A stretch of DNA of 64,000 bases from Aquarana catesbeiana (GCF_042186555.1 NC_133328.1:619393592-619457591), one strand, 5' to 3'. Shown: positions 1 through 11,878, counted from the first letter of the stretch. Notes: generated by a model from the sequence alone, not told the origin. Made by a program: numbers and translations.

Positions 1-390
1 GTCCGACGGTCTATCCGACGGACTTTCGGCGGACTTCCGACGGACTTTGCGAACAAATGGACTTGCCTACACACGATCACACCAAAGTCCGACGGATTAG
101 TACGTGATGACGTACGACCGGACTAAAATAAGGAAGTTGATAGCCAGTAGCCAATAGCTGCCCTAGCGTCGGTTTTCGTCCATCGATCTAGCATACAGGC
201 AAGCAGACTTTTCGACTGGACTCGAGTCCGTCGTAAAAATTTGAAACATGTTCCAAATCTAAAGTCCGTCAGATTTTCGACTGAAAAAGTCCGCTGCAGG
301 TCCGATGAAGCCCACACACGGTCGAATTGTCCGCTGGACTCGGGCCGTCAGACCAGTCCGGTCGAAAAGTCCACTTGTGTGTACGCGGTA
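1..390. mobile_element. Harbinger-like MITE, left-truncated by window
   Basis: Non-coding sequence dense in GTCCGACGG and GTCGGA motifs. It ends in the family terminus (CTTGTGTGTACGCGGTA) followed by TTA at 391-393. It belongs to the same family as the copies at 5839, 2904, 9981, 39543 and 45587, and is closest to 5839. Three-base TTA/TAA target duplications are typical of PIF/Harbinger elements. That assignment is inference because no transposase is present. The 5' end lies outside the window. Confidence 0.7.
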
Positions 391-393
391 TTA

Positions 394-1490
394 GAGGGAA
401 ACATGTCCAGCTGAGACTGTCAACCACCTGCTGTGTGCTGGATGTGGGGCAGGGACATCTCCCGGGATTGCTTGGTGTTCGCATAGACCGTCAGCGGTAA
501 CTCATGCAGATAGCAGAGGAAAGAGAGATCAGACAAAAATCACAGTAGATGCTTTGGGTTGAGGCAAGTACACACTATAGAAGGATAGGCTTTGATCATT
601 TCTCTTTTCGGGGGGTAACAACCATGATAATAATCTGAGGTTCAAATCATTTACAATATTTAAAACTTAATATTTGATGCTGAACTGCAGATGATTAAAG
701 TGTACCTGTACTTCAAGTATTTAGTTAGCAAGAAGCCCTGGAGTAGTTATTTAAAGAGTACCTGTACGCAAATTAAACTTCTTAAAGTAATAGTGCGGAG
801 CTGCAGAGTATTGATACCTTGTTAAGTTGGACCGGAGTATGCAGACTGTTCCCTTCTTCCCACTAGCCAGCGCCTGCAATCATAATATTCTATCCATTCA
901 CTTCAGATCTAATTTGTATCTGTGTTTGTGCCTGCGGGTACACACTGGTCACTTTTCAGTATGTCAGAGGAGGTCAGCGAGATTATATATTATGAATGTC
1001 TCTTGGAAATGTATGCAGGGATGTGCTTTCTTTTTTGGCATTTAGAAGTAGGACAAGGATGAGGCTCAAGGTTAAATCCACCAAATGACTGGAACAAGAT
1101 TGAACACAATATGCCATTACATAAGACAGACATAATCACACTGCTAAGTAATAAATATACATGCTAGGTGCTGGTGAGTTGTTAGCCAGGGCTCTGCCGT
1201 CTTTTCTTTTTATTTTTAACGTCTAAGAAATGCCATCCTTCCTCTCTAATCGGCAATATTACCTCTGCAGGACCCCAAATTGAGTATTATGTTTAATTTA
1301 TGTAATTTCTAATCCATTTCATATTGTTATATTATCAAAAATAGCTTTTCCACTCATTTGGCAAAGAGCCATAATTTTCTAAAATGTATACCTCTAACTT
1401 TTCTAATAGGATTACGTTTTGTCGCCAGCACCCTGGTCATGTAGTTGGCTCACCACCTTTTCTAGAAGCCAGAAAAGAACTTGAGTTTAA
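394..1490. other. No gene or recognised repeat
   Basis: AT-rich unique-looking sequence. The frames here are short and show no protein family, no splice-bounded exon pattern and no terminal repeats that I could see. Confidence 0.5.
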
Positions 1491-1509
1491 AGAGGACCTT
1501 TCACAGAAT

Positions 1510-2903
1510 TAAAGAGATCCTTACACTGGTATTAAATAGATCCTTACACTGGTATTAAAGAGATCCTTACACTGGTATTAAAGAGATCCTTACACTGGTA
1601 TTAAAGAGATCCTTACACTGGTATTAAAGGGATCCTTACACTGGTATTAAAGAGATCCTTACACTGGTATTAAAGAGATCCTTACACTGGTATTAAAGAG
1701 ATCCTTACGCTGGTATTAAAGAGATCCTTACACTGGTATTAAAGGGATCCTTACACTGGTATTAAAGGGATCCTTACACTGGTATTAAATAGATCCTTAC
1801 GCTGGTATTAAAGAGATCCTTACACTGGTATTAAAGGGATCCTTACACTGGTATTAAATAGATCCTTACACTGGTATTAAAGAGATCCTTACACTGGTAT
1901 TAAAGAGATCCTTACACTGGTATTAAATAGATCCTTACACTGGTATTAAATAGATCCTTACGCTGGTATTAAAGAGATCCTTACACTGGTATTAAAGAGA
2001 TCCTTACACTGGTATTAAAGAGATCCTTACACTGGTATTAAAGGGATCCTTACACTGGTATTAAAGGGATCCTTACACTGGTATTAAAGGGATCCTTACA
2101 CTGGTATTAAAGGGATCCTTACACTGGTATTAAAGGGATCCTTACACTGGTATTAAAGAGATCCTTACACTGGTATTAAAGGGATCCTTACACTGGTATT
2201 AAAGGGATCCTTACACTGGTATTAAAGGGATCCTTACACTGGTATTAAAGGGATCCTTACACTGGTATTAAAGGGATCCTTACACTGGTATTAAAGAGAT
2301 CCTTACACTGGTATTAAAGAGATCCTTACACTGGTATTAAAGAGATCCTTACACTGGTATTAAAGGGATCCTTACACTGGTATTAAAGGGATCCTTACAC
2401 TGGTATTAAAGAGATCCTTACACTGGTATTAAAGGGATCCTTACACTGGTATTAAAGGGATCCTTACACTGGTATTAAAGGGATCCTTACACTGGTATTA
2501 AAGGGATCCTTACACTGGTATTAAAGGGATCCTTACACTGGTATTAAAGGGATCCTTACACTGGTATTAAAGGGATCCTTACACTGGTATTAAAGGGATC
2601 CTTACACTGGTATTAAAGAGATCCTTACACTGGTATTAAAGGGATCCTTACACTGGTATTAAAGGGATCCTTACACTGGTATTAAAGAGATCCTTACACT
2701 GGTATTAAAGAGATCCTTACACTGGTATTAAAGGGATCCTTACACTGGTATTAAAGGGATCCTTACACTGGTATTAAAGGGATCCTTACACTGGTATTAA
2801 AGAGATCCTTACACTGGTATTAAAGGGATCCTTACACTGGTATTAAAGGGATCCTTACACTGGTATTAAAGAGATCCTTACACTGGTATTAAAGAGATCC
2901 TTA
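1510..2903. repeat. 23-bp satellite array, homogeneous core (about 60 units)
   Basis: Head-to-tail copies of a 23-bp unit, TTACACTGGTATTAAAGAGATCC. The main variation is at the hexamer before TCC (AGAGATCC, AGGGATCC, ATAGATCC), so many units carry a BamHI-type GGATCC. About 1,390 bp gives about 60 units with very few other substitutions, which implies recent amplification or homogenisation. There are no spacers. The array continues beyond an inserted MITE at 2904-3221 into a diverged flank. Confidence 0.97.
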
Positions 2904-3221
2904 TGCCCCGTACACACGGTCGGACTTTGTTCGGACATTCCGACAACAAAATCCTAGGATTTTTTCCGATGGATGTTGGCTCAAACTTGTCTTGCATACA
3001 CACGGTCACACAAAGTTGTCGGAAAATCCGATCGTTTTAAACGCGGTGACGTAAAACTTGTACGTCGGGACTATAAACGGGGCAGTGGCCAATAGCTTTC
3101 ATCTCTTTATTTATTCTGAGCATGCGTGGCACTTTGTCCGTCGGATTTGTGTACACACGATCGGAATTTCCGACAACGGATTTTGTTGTCGGAAAATTTT
3201 ATCTCCTGCTCTCCAACAGCA
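2904..3221. mobile_element. Harbinger-like MITE inserted in satellite
   Basis: Starts TGCCCCGTACACACGGTCGG directly after a satellite TTA (2901-2903) and ends in GCA directly before TTA (3222-3224). The satellite unit resumes after it, so the TTA target duplication is explicit. Compared with the longer copy at 39543-39976, about 120 bp near the 3' end is missing and only the last bases of the terminus remain. It has an internal deletion and no coding capacity. Confidence 0.88.
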
Positions 3222-4480
3222 TTACACTGGTATTAAAGAGATCCTTGCACTAGAATTAAAGAGAGCCTCACACTGGTATTAAAGAGATCCTTGCACTAGA
3301 ATTAAAGAGAGCCTCACACTAGAAATAAACAGATGCTTGCACTAGAATTAAATAGAACATTGCACTAGAATTGTTGTAAATAAAACCTTGCACTAGAATT
3401 AACAAGGACCTCATACTATAATTAAGGGGAACCTTGCACTAGAATAAAGAGATCATTGCACTAGAATTAACAAGGACCTTGCACTAGAATTAAACAGAAC
3501 CTTACACTAGAATTAAACAGATGTTTGCACTAGAATTAAATAAAACCTTGCACTAGAATTAAAGATTACTTTGCATTAGAATTAAAGAGAACCTTACACT
3601 AGAATCAAACAGATGTTTGCACTAGAATTAAATAAAATCTTGCACTAGAATTAAAGAGATCCTTACACTGGCATGAAAGAGAATTTTGCACTAGAATTAA
3701 AAATAACCTTACAGCAAGCTTAAAGCAGATCTTGCACAAGAATTAAAGAGATCCTTGCACTAGTATTAAAGTGAACCTTGCACTAGAATTAAACAGATGT
3801 TTGCACTAGAATTAAATAAAACCTTGCACTAGAATTAACAAGGAACTTGCAATACAATTAAAAGGACCTCATACTATAATTAAAGAGAACCTTGCACCAG
3901 AATTAAAAAGATGCTTTCACTAGAATTAAATAGAACCTTGCACTAGAATTAAAGAGGACTTTGCACTAGAATTAAAGAGGACCTCACACTAGAATTAAAG
4001 AAGTCTTTGCACTAGAATTAAAGAGGACCTTGCACTAGGCTTAAAGAGGACCTTGCACTAAAATTAAAGAGGACCTTGCAATAAAATTGAAGAGGACCTT
4101 GCACTAAAATTAAAGAGGACCTTGCAATAAAATTAAAGAGGACCTTGCACTAGAAATAAAGAGAATTTTGCACTAGAAATAAAGAGAACATTGCACTAAA
4201 ATTAAAGAGGACCTTGCACTAGAAATAAAGGGAATTTTGCACTAGAGATAAAGAGAACTTTGCACTAGAATTAAAGAGGACCTTGCACTAGCAATAAAAA
4301 GGACCTTGCACTAGAATTAACAAGAACCTTGCACTAGAATTAATGAGGACTTTGCACTAAAATTAAAGAGGACCTTGCACTAAAATTAAACAGGACCTTG
4401 CACTAGAACCAAAGAGAACCTTGCACTAGAATCAAAGAGGACTATGCACTAGAATCAGAGGATTGTGCACTAGAAAGCAA
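3222..4480. repeat. Diverged flank of the 23-bp satellite
   Basis: Degenerate 22-25 bp units of the form TTGCACTAGAATTAAAGAGGACC, clearly related to the core unit but with many substitutions and indels. Two units of core type are mixed in near 3222-3290. A homogeneous centre with a decayed edge is the usual outcome of unequal exchange acting on the middle of an array. Confidence 0.92.
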
Positions 4481-4882
4481 GGTCCACTCATTAGGGGGTC
4501 CACTCATTAGGGGTTTATCACATGTGCAGCTATTATTGCTGCCTCTCTAAAAAATGAGGTAGGCAGTCAGTAAAACTGGAGCTCATCCTGCCTGCTTTTA
4601 CCACCCCAAGCTTTCCAGATAAACAACCCCTAAAGGCCTTTTTCACATGGGCAGCCAGGTAAAAACAAATGGTTAAACTGCTACTTTACTGCTCCCAACC
4701 ACACACCTAAAGTCCACAGCCAAAAGGGGCTGTTCACATGCTGCAGCTGCCATGCTTTGTGTCACAGCTGCAGCAAATTTCGGGTTGAAAGGCAGCACCG
4801 CCTGTCAAAGTTGGCCGTTTGAATCAATAGGCCGCAACAGCTTGGTTTAAGATTGAGGTGCAGGCAAAGTGCAAGGTATGCA

Positions 4883-4883
<1 letters not shown>
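4481..4883. other. Unassigned, with a small duplication
   Basis: GTCCACTCATTAGGGG is present twice in tandem near 4482-4514. The rest is unassigned and shows no gene. Confidence 0.4.

Positions 4884-4931
<48 letters not shown>
4884..4931. repeat. (TA)n microsatellite
   Basis: Uninterrupted TA dinucleotide run of about 47 bp, directly 5' of a T2-like MITE. Confidence 0.97.
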
Positions 4932-4935
<4 letters not shown>

Positions 4936-4940
4936 ATTAA

Positions 4941-5374
4941 AGCGGTAGTAAAGCCCGCTTTGTTATTTTTACCTACAGGTAAGCCTATAATAAAGTTATA
5001 GTAAAGCTTACCTGTAGGTAAAATGAATATCTCCAAAACACGCACCGTTTAGGGGATATTCACCTTGCATGCAGCCAATGACATCACTGGCTTACCGTGC
5101 TGGACCTGCAAAGCTTCTTGCCAGATCCAAGGGGTCCAGCGCGAATGCACGGGAATGACATCATTGCGGCTCTGGCCACTCACAACGCCTGGAGCCCACG
5201 AACCAGGAGGAAAGGCCGGGGGAAGATGCAGCCCTCTCAGCGGTGACCAGGCATGGTTGGAAGGGCTTCGTTCTAAGGTAAGTATTTCATAATGTGCTAG
5301 TATGCAATTCATACTAACACATTATGCCATTGTCTTTTTGTTTTTTGTTTTTTCTGCAGCGGTTTACTACTGCT
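4941..5374. mobile_element. T2-like MITE with TTAA target duplication
   Basis: Terminal inverted repeats AGCGGTAGTAAA at the left and TTTACTACTGCT at the right lie between TTAA at 4937-4940 and 5375-5378. TTAAAG-type ends with TTAA targets fit the amphibian T2 MITEs associated with Kolobok transposons. This is a family-level inference. The interior has an imperfect hairpin around CCTACAGGTAAGC and no coding sequence. Confidence 0.8.
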
Positions 5375-5666
5375 TTAATATATAGTATATAAAATATTAC
5401 TATGCCTATCAGTTTTCAATGCATGCTAGAATTTTCAAAAAGGTAAACTAGCGCTCTGGCATCCTTTATGTCACTGGCTAAAGCTGCCTATGTATATATA
5501 TACTCCTGTGCACTACGCTTGCAATGGGTAGATATAAGGCCTCAACAAAATGTAATAAAGTACCAGAAGTATTTTTGGTGAGGCAGCACAGTACAACGCA
5601 TAGAGCATTTACATCTGTAATCTACATCTAAGTGTCTTGTTTTTCATTTTCTTTAGAAAGTAACTA

Positions 5667-6338
5667 TAACCTTAACAGAAAAGCCCGTCCCCTGCAAGCA
5701 TGTTGCAGAGGAAGACCTTTGCTCTCTGTGGGAAAGCAGTGGTCTCTCTGTAGAGGTCCAGCATGCCCCCTGCTGGGACAGAACCAGAGCCCCCCCCAAT
5801 TGGCTGGGATTTGCTCTGTCTCAGTAAGTGGAGTGTTATGCCGCGTACACACGAGTGATTTTGCCGTCGGAATAAACTCTGAAGGTTTCTCCGATGGAAT
5901 TCCGCTCAAGCTGTCTTGCATACACACGCTCACACCAAAGTCCGACCGTCAAGAACGCGGTGGCGTACAACACATACAATGGAACTAGAAAAAGGAAGTG
6001 CAATAGCCAGTGCGCCACCCTTTGGGCTCCTTCTGCTAATCTCATCGGAACAGCATACAGACGAACGTTTTTTCCGATAGTAATTAGTTCCGTCAGAAAA
6101 ATATAGAACATGTTCTCTATCTAAGTCTGTCTGAATTTTTGACAGAAAAAGTTGTATGGGGCATACACACGGTCGGAATATAGGATGAAAAGCTCCCATT
6201 GGACTTTTTCTGACGGAAATTCCGCTTGTGTGTATGTGGCATTAGACCTCTGCTGAGAGAGACTGCTGATTTCCCACAGAGGTCAAAAGTCTTTCTCTGC
6301 AACATGTTGGCAGGGGACGGGCTTTTCTACTGAGGTTG
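5667..6338. mobile_element. Inverted-repeat element split by a MITE
   Basis: About 90 bp at 5667-5760 recurs in inverse complement at 6245-6338; both arms include AGAAAAGCCCGTCCCCTGC. The arms enclose a spacer with the MITE at 5839-6241. The outer element is a foldback or long-TIR transposon of unknown superfamily. Its right edge directly abuts the Tc1 element at 6341. Confidence 0.65.
5839..6241. mobile_element. Harbinger-like MITE (403 bp)
   Basis: Starts TGCCGCGTACACACGAG after TTA (5836-5838) and ends CTTGTGTGTATGTGGCA before TTA (6242-6244). The termini are inverted repeats. It is the same subfamily as the copy at 1-390. The overlapping open frames on both strands come from the internal inverted repeats and are not genes. 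Confidence 0.85.
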
Positions 6339-6340
6339 TA

Positions 6341-7258
6341 CAGTCAGGTCCATAAATATTGGGACATCGACACAATTCTAATCTTTTTGGCTCTATACAC
6401 CACCACAATGGATTTGAAATGAAACAAACAAGATGTGCTTTAACTGCAGACTTTCAGCTTTAATTTGTGGGTATTTACATCCAAATCAGGTGAACGGTGT
6501 AGGAATTACAACAGTTTGTATATGTGCCTCCTACAGTAATGGGACAATTTGATGCTCAGCTGTTCCATGGCCAGGTGTGTGTTATTCCCTCATTATCCCA
6601 TTTACAAGGAGCAGATAAAAGGTCCAGAGTTCATTTCAAGTGTGCTATTTGCATTTGGAATCTGTTGCTGTCAACTCTCAATATGAGATCCAAAGAGCTG
6701 TCACTATCAGTGAAGCAAGCCATCATTAGGCTGAAAAAGCAAAACAAACCCATCAGAGAGATAGCAAAAACATTAGGTGTGGCCAAATCAACTGTTTGGA
6801 ACATCCTTAAAAAAGAAAGAATGCACCAGTGAGCTCAGCAACACCAAAAGACCTGGAAGACCACAGAAAACAACTGTGGTGGATGACCGAAGAATTCTTT
6901 CCCTGGTGAAGAAAACACCCTTCACAACAGTTGGCCAGATCAAGAACACTGTCCAGGAGGTAGGTGTATGTGTGTCAAAGTCAACAACCAAGAGAAGACT
7001 TCACCAGAGTGAATACAGAGGGTTCACCACAAGATGTAAACCATTGGTGAGCCTCAAAAACAGGAAGGCCAGATTAGAGTTTGCCAAACAACATCAAAAA
7101 AAGCCTTCATAGTTCTGGAACAACATCCTATGGACAGATGAGACCAAGATCAACTTGTACCAGAGTGATGGGAAGAGAAGAATATGGAGAAGGAAAGGAA
7201 CTGCTCATGATCCAAAGCATACCACCTCATCAGTGAAGCATATTTATGGACCTGACTG
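6341..7258 (+). mobile_element. Tc1/mariner element, internally deleted
   Basis: Inverted termini CAGTCAGGTCCATAAATA at the left and TATTTATGGACCTGACTG at the right are flanked by TA (6339-6340 and 7259-7260), the Tc1/mariner target. The element is about 920 bp, shorter than the usual 1.3-1.6 kb. The 3' part of the transposase gene has been lost up to the right terminus. Confidence 0.92.
6683..7241 (+). pseudogene. Tc1 transposase, frameshifted and truncated
   Basis: The start MRSKELS is followed by a helix-turn-helix (VKQAIIRLKKQNKPIREIA, then GVAKSTVWNILKK). A one-base shift near 6822 moves to a second frame with the AT-hook-like GRPQKTT and the second helix-turn-helix. A stop at about 7110 interrupts before FWNNILWTDETK, which contains the first catalytic Asp. 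The sequence ends at SSVKH, so the second Asp and the Glu of the DDE triad are absent. It cannot be active. Confidence 0.92.
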
Positions 7259-7260
7259 TA

Positions 7261-8058
7261 GCTACTTTCTATAGAAAATGAAAAATAAGACATTTACACA
7301 CTTATTAAATTGAAAGCTCATTTTGGGTTTTAATGCACCCAAACTAAGCGGTGTGACCAGCCATAAAGTTTCTTCTTTTACAGGACTCCTCACATTCCCA
7401 TTTTTTTTAACAAGGGTCGCGTTAAATGAAGGGCCTGTGTCTAGCAGATTGTGTCCCGCTGTAGCGATCCTATACAGGAACGATCATTAGTATTGCATGA
7501 ATAAGATTGAGCGAAATGAGAGCCCTCCACTGAGACAACCTGAGCTTCCACTCTCATGTAACACAGTAAATAATTCCGACAGCAGAACAGGGAGAGACAA
7601 ATAAGAAGCTGGTAGAGGTAACATAAGTATGGCTGAAGCAATGAACTAGTTTATAATGTAATTTGGCAATTGGCTTTGTTTTGGAACATGACCCAGGAAA
7701 GCGAGCAGAATGCCCAGTAGAGAAAGGCACATGCTTTCAAAGAATTATTTAGCAGAATCCAAGAAACCAAGACGGACCAGTTACTGGGTTCCTGCCAGTT
7801 AGTAATAGACATGAGGCTCAATTCACTAAGCTATAACACACATGGTATTTGCCGCAGCCATCTCCGTGATCGTGACCTGAATTTTCAGCTCACATTGATT
7901 CTTACTGCTAAAAATAATGTTGATTATAGTTTAGTTAATTAAGCCTAGGGCGATAAAAAGGAGGATAAGAAAGAAAAATGTGTTTGATAATTTGCCAACA
8001 AATTGTTTTATTTTTGTAAGGTCAAAGTATTCAGAAAACCAATTATTTTGAATAGAGT
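7261..8058. other. No gene or recognised repeat
   Basis: AT-rich sequence. I saw no terminal repeats, coding similarity or tandem structure. Confidence 0.45.
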
Positions 8059-8112
8059 AATTACATAGTTAGGTTGAAAAAAAAAAAGACACAAGTCCAT
8101 CTACTTCAACCG
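8059..8112 (-). mobile_element. LINE 3' tail (CR1/L2-like), antisense
   Basis: Read on the minus strand this is GGTTGAAGTAGATGGACTTG, then a T-rich run, then CAACCTAACTATGTAAT. That matches the 3' end seen on the plus strand near 39155-39212. It is a 5'-truncated LINE copy reduced to its tail. Confidence 0.65.
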
Positions 8113-8168
8113 TAAAATTCTGGCCTTACACCTGTAGAAATGTGTTTGAATATTCAAGAAAGTAGTAA

Positions 8169-8595
8169 CCACTTCAGCCCCGGAAGGTTTTACCCCCTTC
8201 CTGACCAGGCCATTTTTTGCAATACGGCACTGCGTCGCTTTAACTGACAATTGCGCGGTCGTGCGATGCTGTACACAAATAAAATTGATGTCCTTCTTTT
8301 TTCTCCCACAAATAGAGATTTTCTTTTGGTGGTATTTAAACACCTCTGCGGTTTTTATTTTTTGTGCTATAAACAAATTTTGCCAATTTTGAATACAATA
8401 AAAAAAAACAATATTTTTTACTTTCTGCTACAAAACACATCCAATTAAAACAAATGTAAAAAAAGCTAATTTCCACATCAGTTTAGGCCAATATGTATTC
8501 TGTTACCTATTTTTGGTAAAAAAAAAATCCCAGTAAGCGTATATTGGTTGTTTTGCGCAAAATTATTTTGTCTACAATTTTGTCTACAATGCATT
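8169..8595 (+). mobile_element. CCACTT-family (TTAA) element, 5' part only
   Basis: Begins CCACTTCAGCCCCGG after GTAA, then carries the shared block including GGCACTGCGTCGCTTTAACTG. The same block occurs at 15396, 20250 and 36037. The right terminus (AAGTGG) is missing. It runs into a short duplication of ATTTTGTCTACAA and then into a hAT-like fragment. Confidence 0.75.
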
Positions 8596-9744
8596 CATGC
8601 ATTGCATAAATCTATCTATGGCTGCCGCTGCCACCCCCTATTCAGGCGCCCGACCCCTCTTCGGGCGCAGGGTGCCTGAATTACAGCAGCGGGGGGGTGT
8701 TTTTGAGGCACCTGATTAGAGCCATATGCTCTAATAGGCATCAAAAAAGGTGACCTCAGCTGTGTTAGAAAAGTGAAAGAATATTCGCTTTCCTAACACC
8801 AAACCGCCTCTCCGCCAATCAGGTGCCTGGGTCTGTTACCCCTCACCTGATTGGCTGAAACGACAGACGCTGTGATTGGACGCCTATCAGGCGTCCAATC
8901 ATAGCAGAGGACAGGAATGGCACACTGGCAGCATTTGATATGATGCAGTGGGAGTATTTGATGGGGCACAGTGGGAGTATTTGAGCGGGCACAGTGGGAG
9001 TATTTGATGGGGCACAGTGGGAGTATTTGATGGGGCACAGTGGGAGTATTTGATGGGCACAGTGGCGGCAATTGATGGGCACAGTGGCTACGTTTGATGG
9101 CACAGTGGCTGTGTTTGATGGCACAGTGGCGGCAATTGATGGGCACAGTGGCTGCATTTGATGGCACAGTGGCTGTGTTTGATGGTACAGTGGCGGCAAT
9201 TGATGTACACAGTGGCTGCGTTTGATGGCACAGTGGCTGCGTTTAATGGGCACAGTGGCTGCGTTTGATGGTACAGTGGCGGCAATTGATGGGCACAGTG
9301 GCTGCGTTTGATGGCACAGTGGGTGCGTTTGATGGCACAGTGGCTGCGTTTGATGGCACAGTGGCGGCAATTGATGGGCACAGTGGCTGCGTTTGATGGC
9401 ACAGTGGCTGTGTTTGATGGTACAGTGGCGGCAATTGATGTACACAGTGGCTGCGTTTGATGGCACAGTGGCTGCGTTTAATGGGCACAGTGGCTGCGTT
9501 TGATGGTACAGTGGCGGCAATTGATGGGCACAGTGGCTGCGTTTGATGGCACAGTGGCTGAATTTGATGGCACAGTGGCTGCGTTTAATGGGCACAGTGG
9601 CTGCGTTTGATGGTACAGTGGCGGCAATTGATGGGCACAGTGGCTGCGTTTGACGGAACAGTGGCGGCAATTGATGGGGTTTTTTTTCAGAATTTTTCGG
9701 TTTGTTTGCGCCCCCTCAAAAATTTTGAGCACCAGCTGCCACTG
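8596..9744. mobile_element. hAT-like fragment containing a minisatellite
   Basis: The right end reads GAGCACCAGCTGCCACTG. A related end (CACCAGACGCCACTG) occurs at 57029, and the segment around GATTAGAGCCATATGCTCTAATAG is shared with 56620-56645. The left terminus was not found, so the superfamily call is inference. An internal 21-bp array occupies most of the fragment. Confidence 0.5.
8936..9676. repeat. 21-bp minisatellite
   Basis: About 35 units alternate between two types, CACAGTGGCTGCGTTTGATGG and the CACAGTGGCGGCAATTGATGG form. Because 21 is a multiple of three and the units lack stops, long apparent proteins of 81-275 residues appear on the minus strand in several overlapping frames. 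They consist only of HCAIKRS- and ATVPSN-type repeats and are not genes. Confidence 0.95.
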
Positions 9745-9980
9745 TGTCTGAGCACTGTGTCATTGTCTCCATTTTCATAGAATGAACATTCTACTTCCGG
9801 ATTAACCTTGAAAAGTGCATGTGCATAAGACTAGTTACAATTTTCCTCTGTCAGGAGCAAATACAATGATTAGACATCTATTCATTCCCATTAAATTCAA
9901 CAACATTTCCACCCTTGTCCTTTTATTTTTTCATATGCTCTGGTCGAAACCAATTGTCAAATTGTCTCCTTTAACTCTTA
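9745..9980. other. Unassigned spacer
   Basis: Short AT-rich stretch with no gene and no recognised repeat. It ends in the TTA (9978-9980) used by the next MITE. Confidence 0.4.
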
Positions 9981-10335
9981 TGCCCTGTACACACGATCGG
10001 ACATTGATCGGACATTCCGACAACAAAATCCATGGATTTTTTCCGACGGATGTTGGCTCAAACTTGTCTTGCATACACACGGTCGCACAAAGTTGTCGGA
10101 AAATCTGATCGTTCTGAACGCGGTGACGTAAAACATGTACGTCAGGACTATAAACGGGGCAGTAGCCAATAGCTTTCATTTCTTAATTTATTCTAAGCAT
10201 GCGTGGCACTTTGTGCATTGGATTTGTGTACACACGATCGGGATTTCCGACAACGGATTTTGCTGTCGGAAAATTTTATAGCAAGCTCTCAAACTTTGTG
10301 TGTCGGAAATTCCGATGGAAAATGTGTGATGGAGC
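9981..10335. mobile_element. Harbinger-like MITE, 3' truncated
   Basis: Starts TGCCCTGTACACACGATCGG after TTA and follows the longer copies until about 10335, where the expected GATGGAGCCCACACACG run breaks. The breakpoint is next to the hammerhead-like motif at 10347, so the following repeat may have caused the truncation. Confidence 0.78.
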
Positions 10336-11500
10336 CTCAGATGCCTCAGATGACGTCTTGATGACGAAACGCGTAAGGCGTGGCCTCTTGGTACGCATAC
10401 GTCCTTTTACCTTTTGTCTATGTCATTGACTTCCGGTTTCTGTAGACGGCCGTGGAACGCAAGCTGCGAACACTGCACTCTCTGCGGCTTCTGGCGTGGA
10501 GCCAGCCGGCAGAGAGCTGTCAGATCTTAGTTTTCATGTCTTATTTTCAGTTTTAATGTAAGCTTAAGCTAAATAAAGTTATCTTTGGATTCACACTATG
10601 AGGCTCTTCTCTTCGCCCTGTATATGGTATTTTGTCCTGGTGGATGCCATTTGAGAGCGGTCTGGTGACACAAGTGGAGAGAAGGTGGTGAAGGGGACAC
10701 CGACCTCTTGGATCATCGGACCTACGTCTACATGCCTATTACCCCTGCAGTGGTTGGGCGTTCCGGTGAGTGGGGACACTAGAGGGGGCTGCACACAGGA
10801 CGGTACATATTTATCGGGACGGACATACCTGGAACCATTTGAAGACACACTAGATTGCTGCACAAGAACTTTTTATACACACTGGACATTTTTTAAAAGA
10901 TATAGCATTTTTTTGGCACTTTTTTGGATTTGTTGCATGCACGGACATTTTTTTTTGAAACCATAGACTATTATGCCAGTTTTTTAAAAAAAAATTTTCA
11001 AAAACAATTTTTCATTCATTAATTTTTATTGAGTAATTTTTGATCACAATATTTTTAAGGCACACTAAATGTATATTGATTTTTTCGTTTGTTTTCATTT
11101 CTATTTGATCACTATCCAGCCTCACATAATTGGTATAACACCACTCTGGAGTGGGTAACACTGTGTTTTTTCAGGGCACAATTCACCTACACGTTTTATT
11201 AATTATTATTCTTGGATTTTGTGTTATTTTTGTACACTTGATCGATTATCTACTTATATTATTGTTTGGAGATATTTTTATTTATTATTTTTTATATATT
11301 TCTTCACTTTGAGCAGTTTGCACACTTTCTGGTAGTTTTAGTGTGTATATTTATCTATACACACTAAATTATATTGTGTTTCACCGTTTTTCATTCACTC
11401 AGATTTGTGGTGCAATGTTTTCCTTGTGGTGAGAGTCTGTTAATAGTTTATTTATTCACTAGTGAACAGCGCCAATCCCCTATTTTCTCAGAGTTTACAA
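10336..11500 (+). mobile_element. Candidate Penelope-like repeat with hammerhead-like motif
   Basis: The copy opens with a hammerhead-like core (10347-10370). About 210 bp downstream is AAATAAAGTTATCTTTGG, then a long AT-rich tail ending near AGCGCCAATCCCC (about 11468-11482). Other insertions in this window share the order of motif, AATAAA-type stretch and GCGC..AATCCC end (47995, 32609, 35260, 30926 reversed). There is no reverse transcriptase frame. Assignment to Penelope-like elements is inference. Confidence 0.45.
10347..10370 (+). ncRNA. Hammerhead-ribozyme-like core
   Basis: CAGATGA (consensus CTGATGA, one change), then GTC, loop TTGAT and GAC forming a 3-bp stem II, then GAAAC. The second and third boxes are intact. 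The flanking helices I and III are not convincing, so activity is doubtful. This is one of several related motifs in the window. Confidence 0.4.
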
Positions 11501-11689
11501 CATTTGGATTGCACCTAGGTGCTTTCTTTATCTGGGGGGCTGCAGTTCGGTTACGAGCCTGTCCTGAGCGCGGAAGACCAATACATAAACTCCAAACTAT
11601 GGCCTGTGGGCCACATCCAGTCCACTACGATATTTTATCTGGCTAGGGTCAGTGGCAGATCCTCAGACTGAGGATTCAGATCAGTTGGT
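11501..11689. other. Unassigned spacer
   Basis: No coding or repeat similarity recognised between the preceding repeat and the GGGGACCCTGATG minisatellite. Confidence 0.35.
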
Positions 11690-11878
11690 CTTGGCTTTCC
11701 CCTGAAGTCTCCGGGGCAGGTCTGGTGGGTGCATTAATGTAAAAGGGGCTCTGATGGGGACCCTGATGGAAACATTGGTGTAAGGGGGAAATCTGACAGG
11801 GACTCTAACGTAAGGGAGAACTCTGATGTAGGAAGGGACTCTAACGGGGACCCTGTTGAAGGGGGACCCTGATGGAAA
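11690..11878. repeat. Minisatellite, GGGGACCCTGATG-type, first segment
   Basis: Imperfect units such as AACTCTGATGTAAGG, GGGACTCTAACGGGGAC and CCTGATGGAAACATTGG. The same array resumes at 13101-13236 and 13618-13745, so one minisatellite was split by two insertions. The minus-strand frames with RVPSYIRVLPY-type repeats derive from it. Confidence 0.82.

Noticed and set aside
1510..2903. Possible CRISPR-like array
   Set aside because: Units are contiguous 23-bp repeats with no spacers in a vertebrate-type sequence.
8843..9670. Open frame of 275 codons on the minus strand with Cys/His-rich repeats
   Set aside because: It lies inside a 21-bp minisatellite. The period is a multiple of three, so several frames stay open and all show the same 7-residue repeat.
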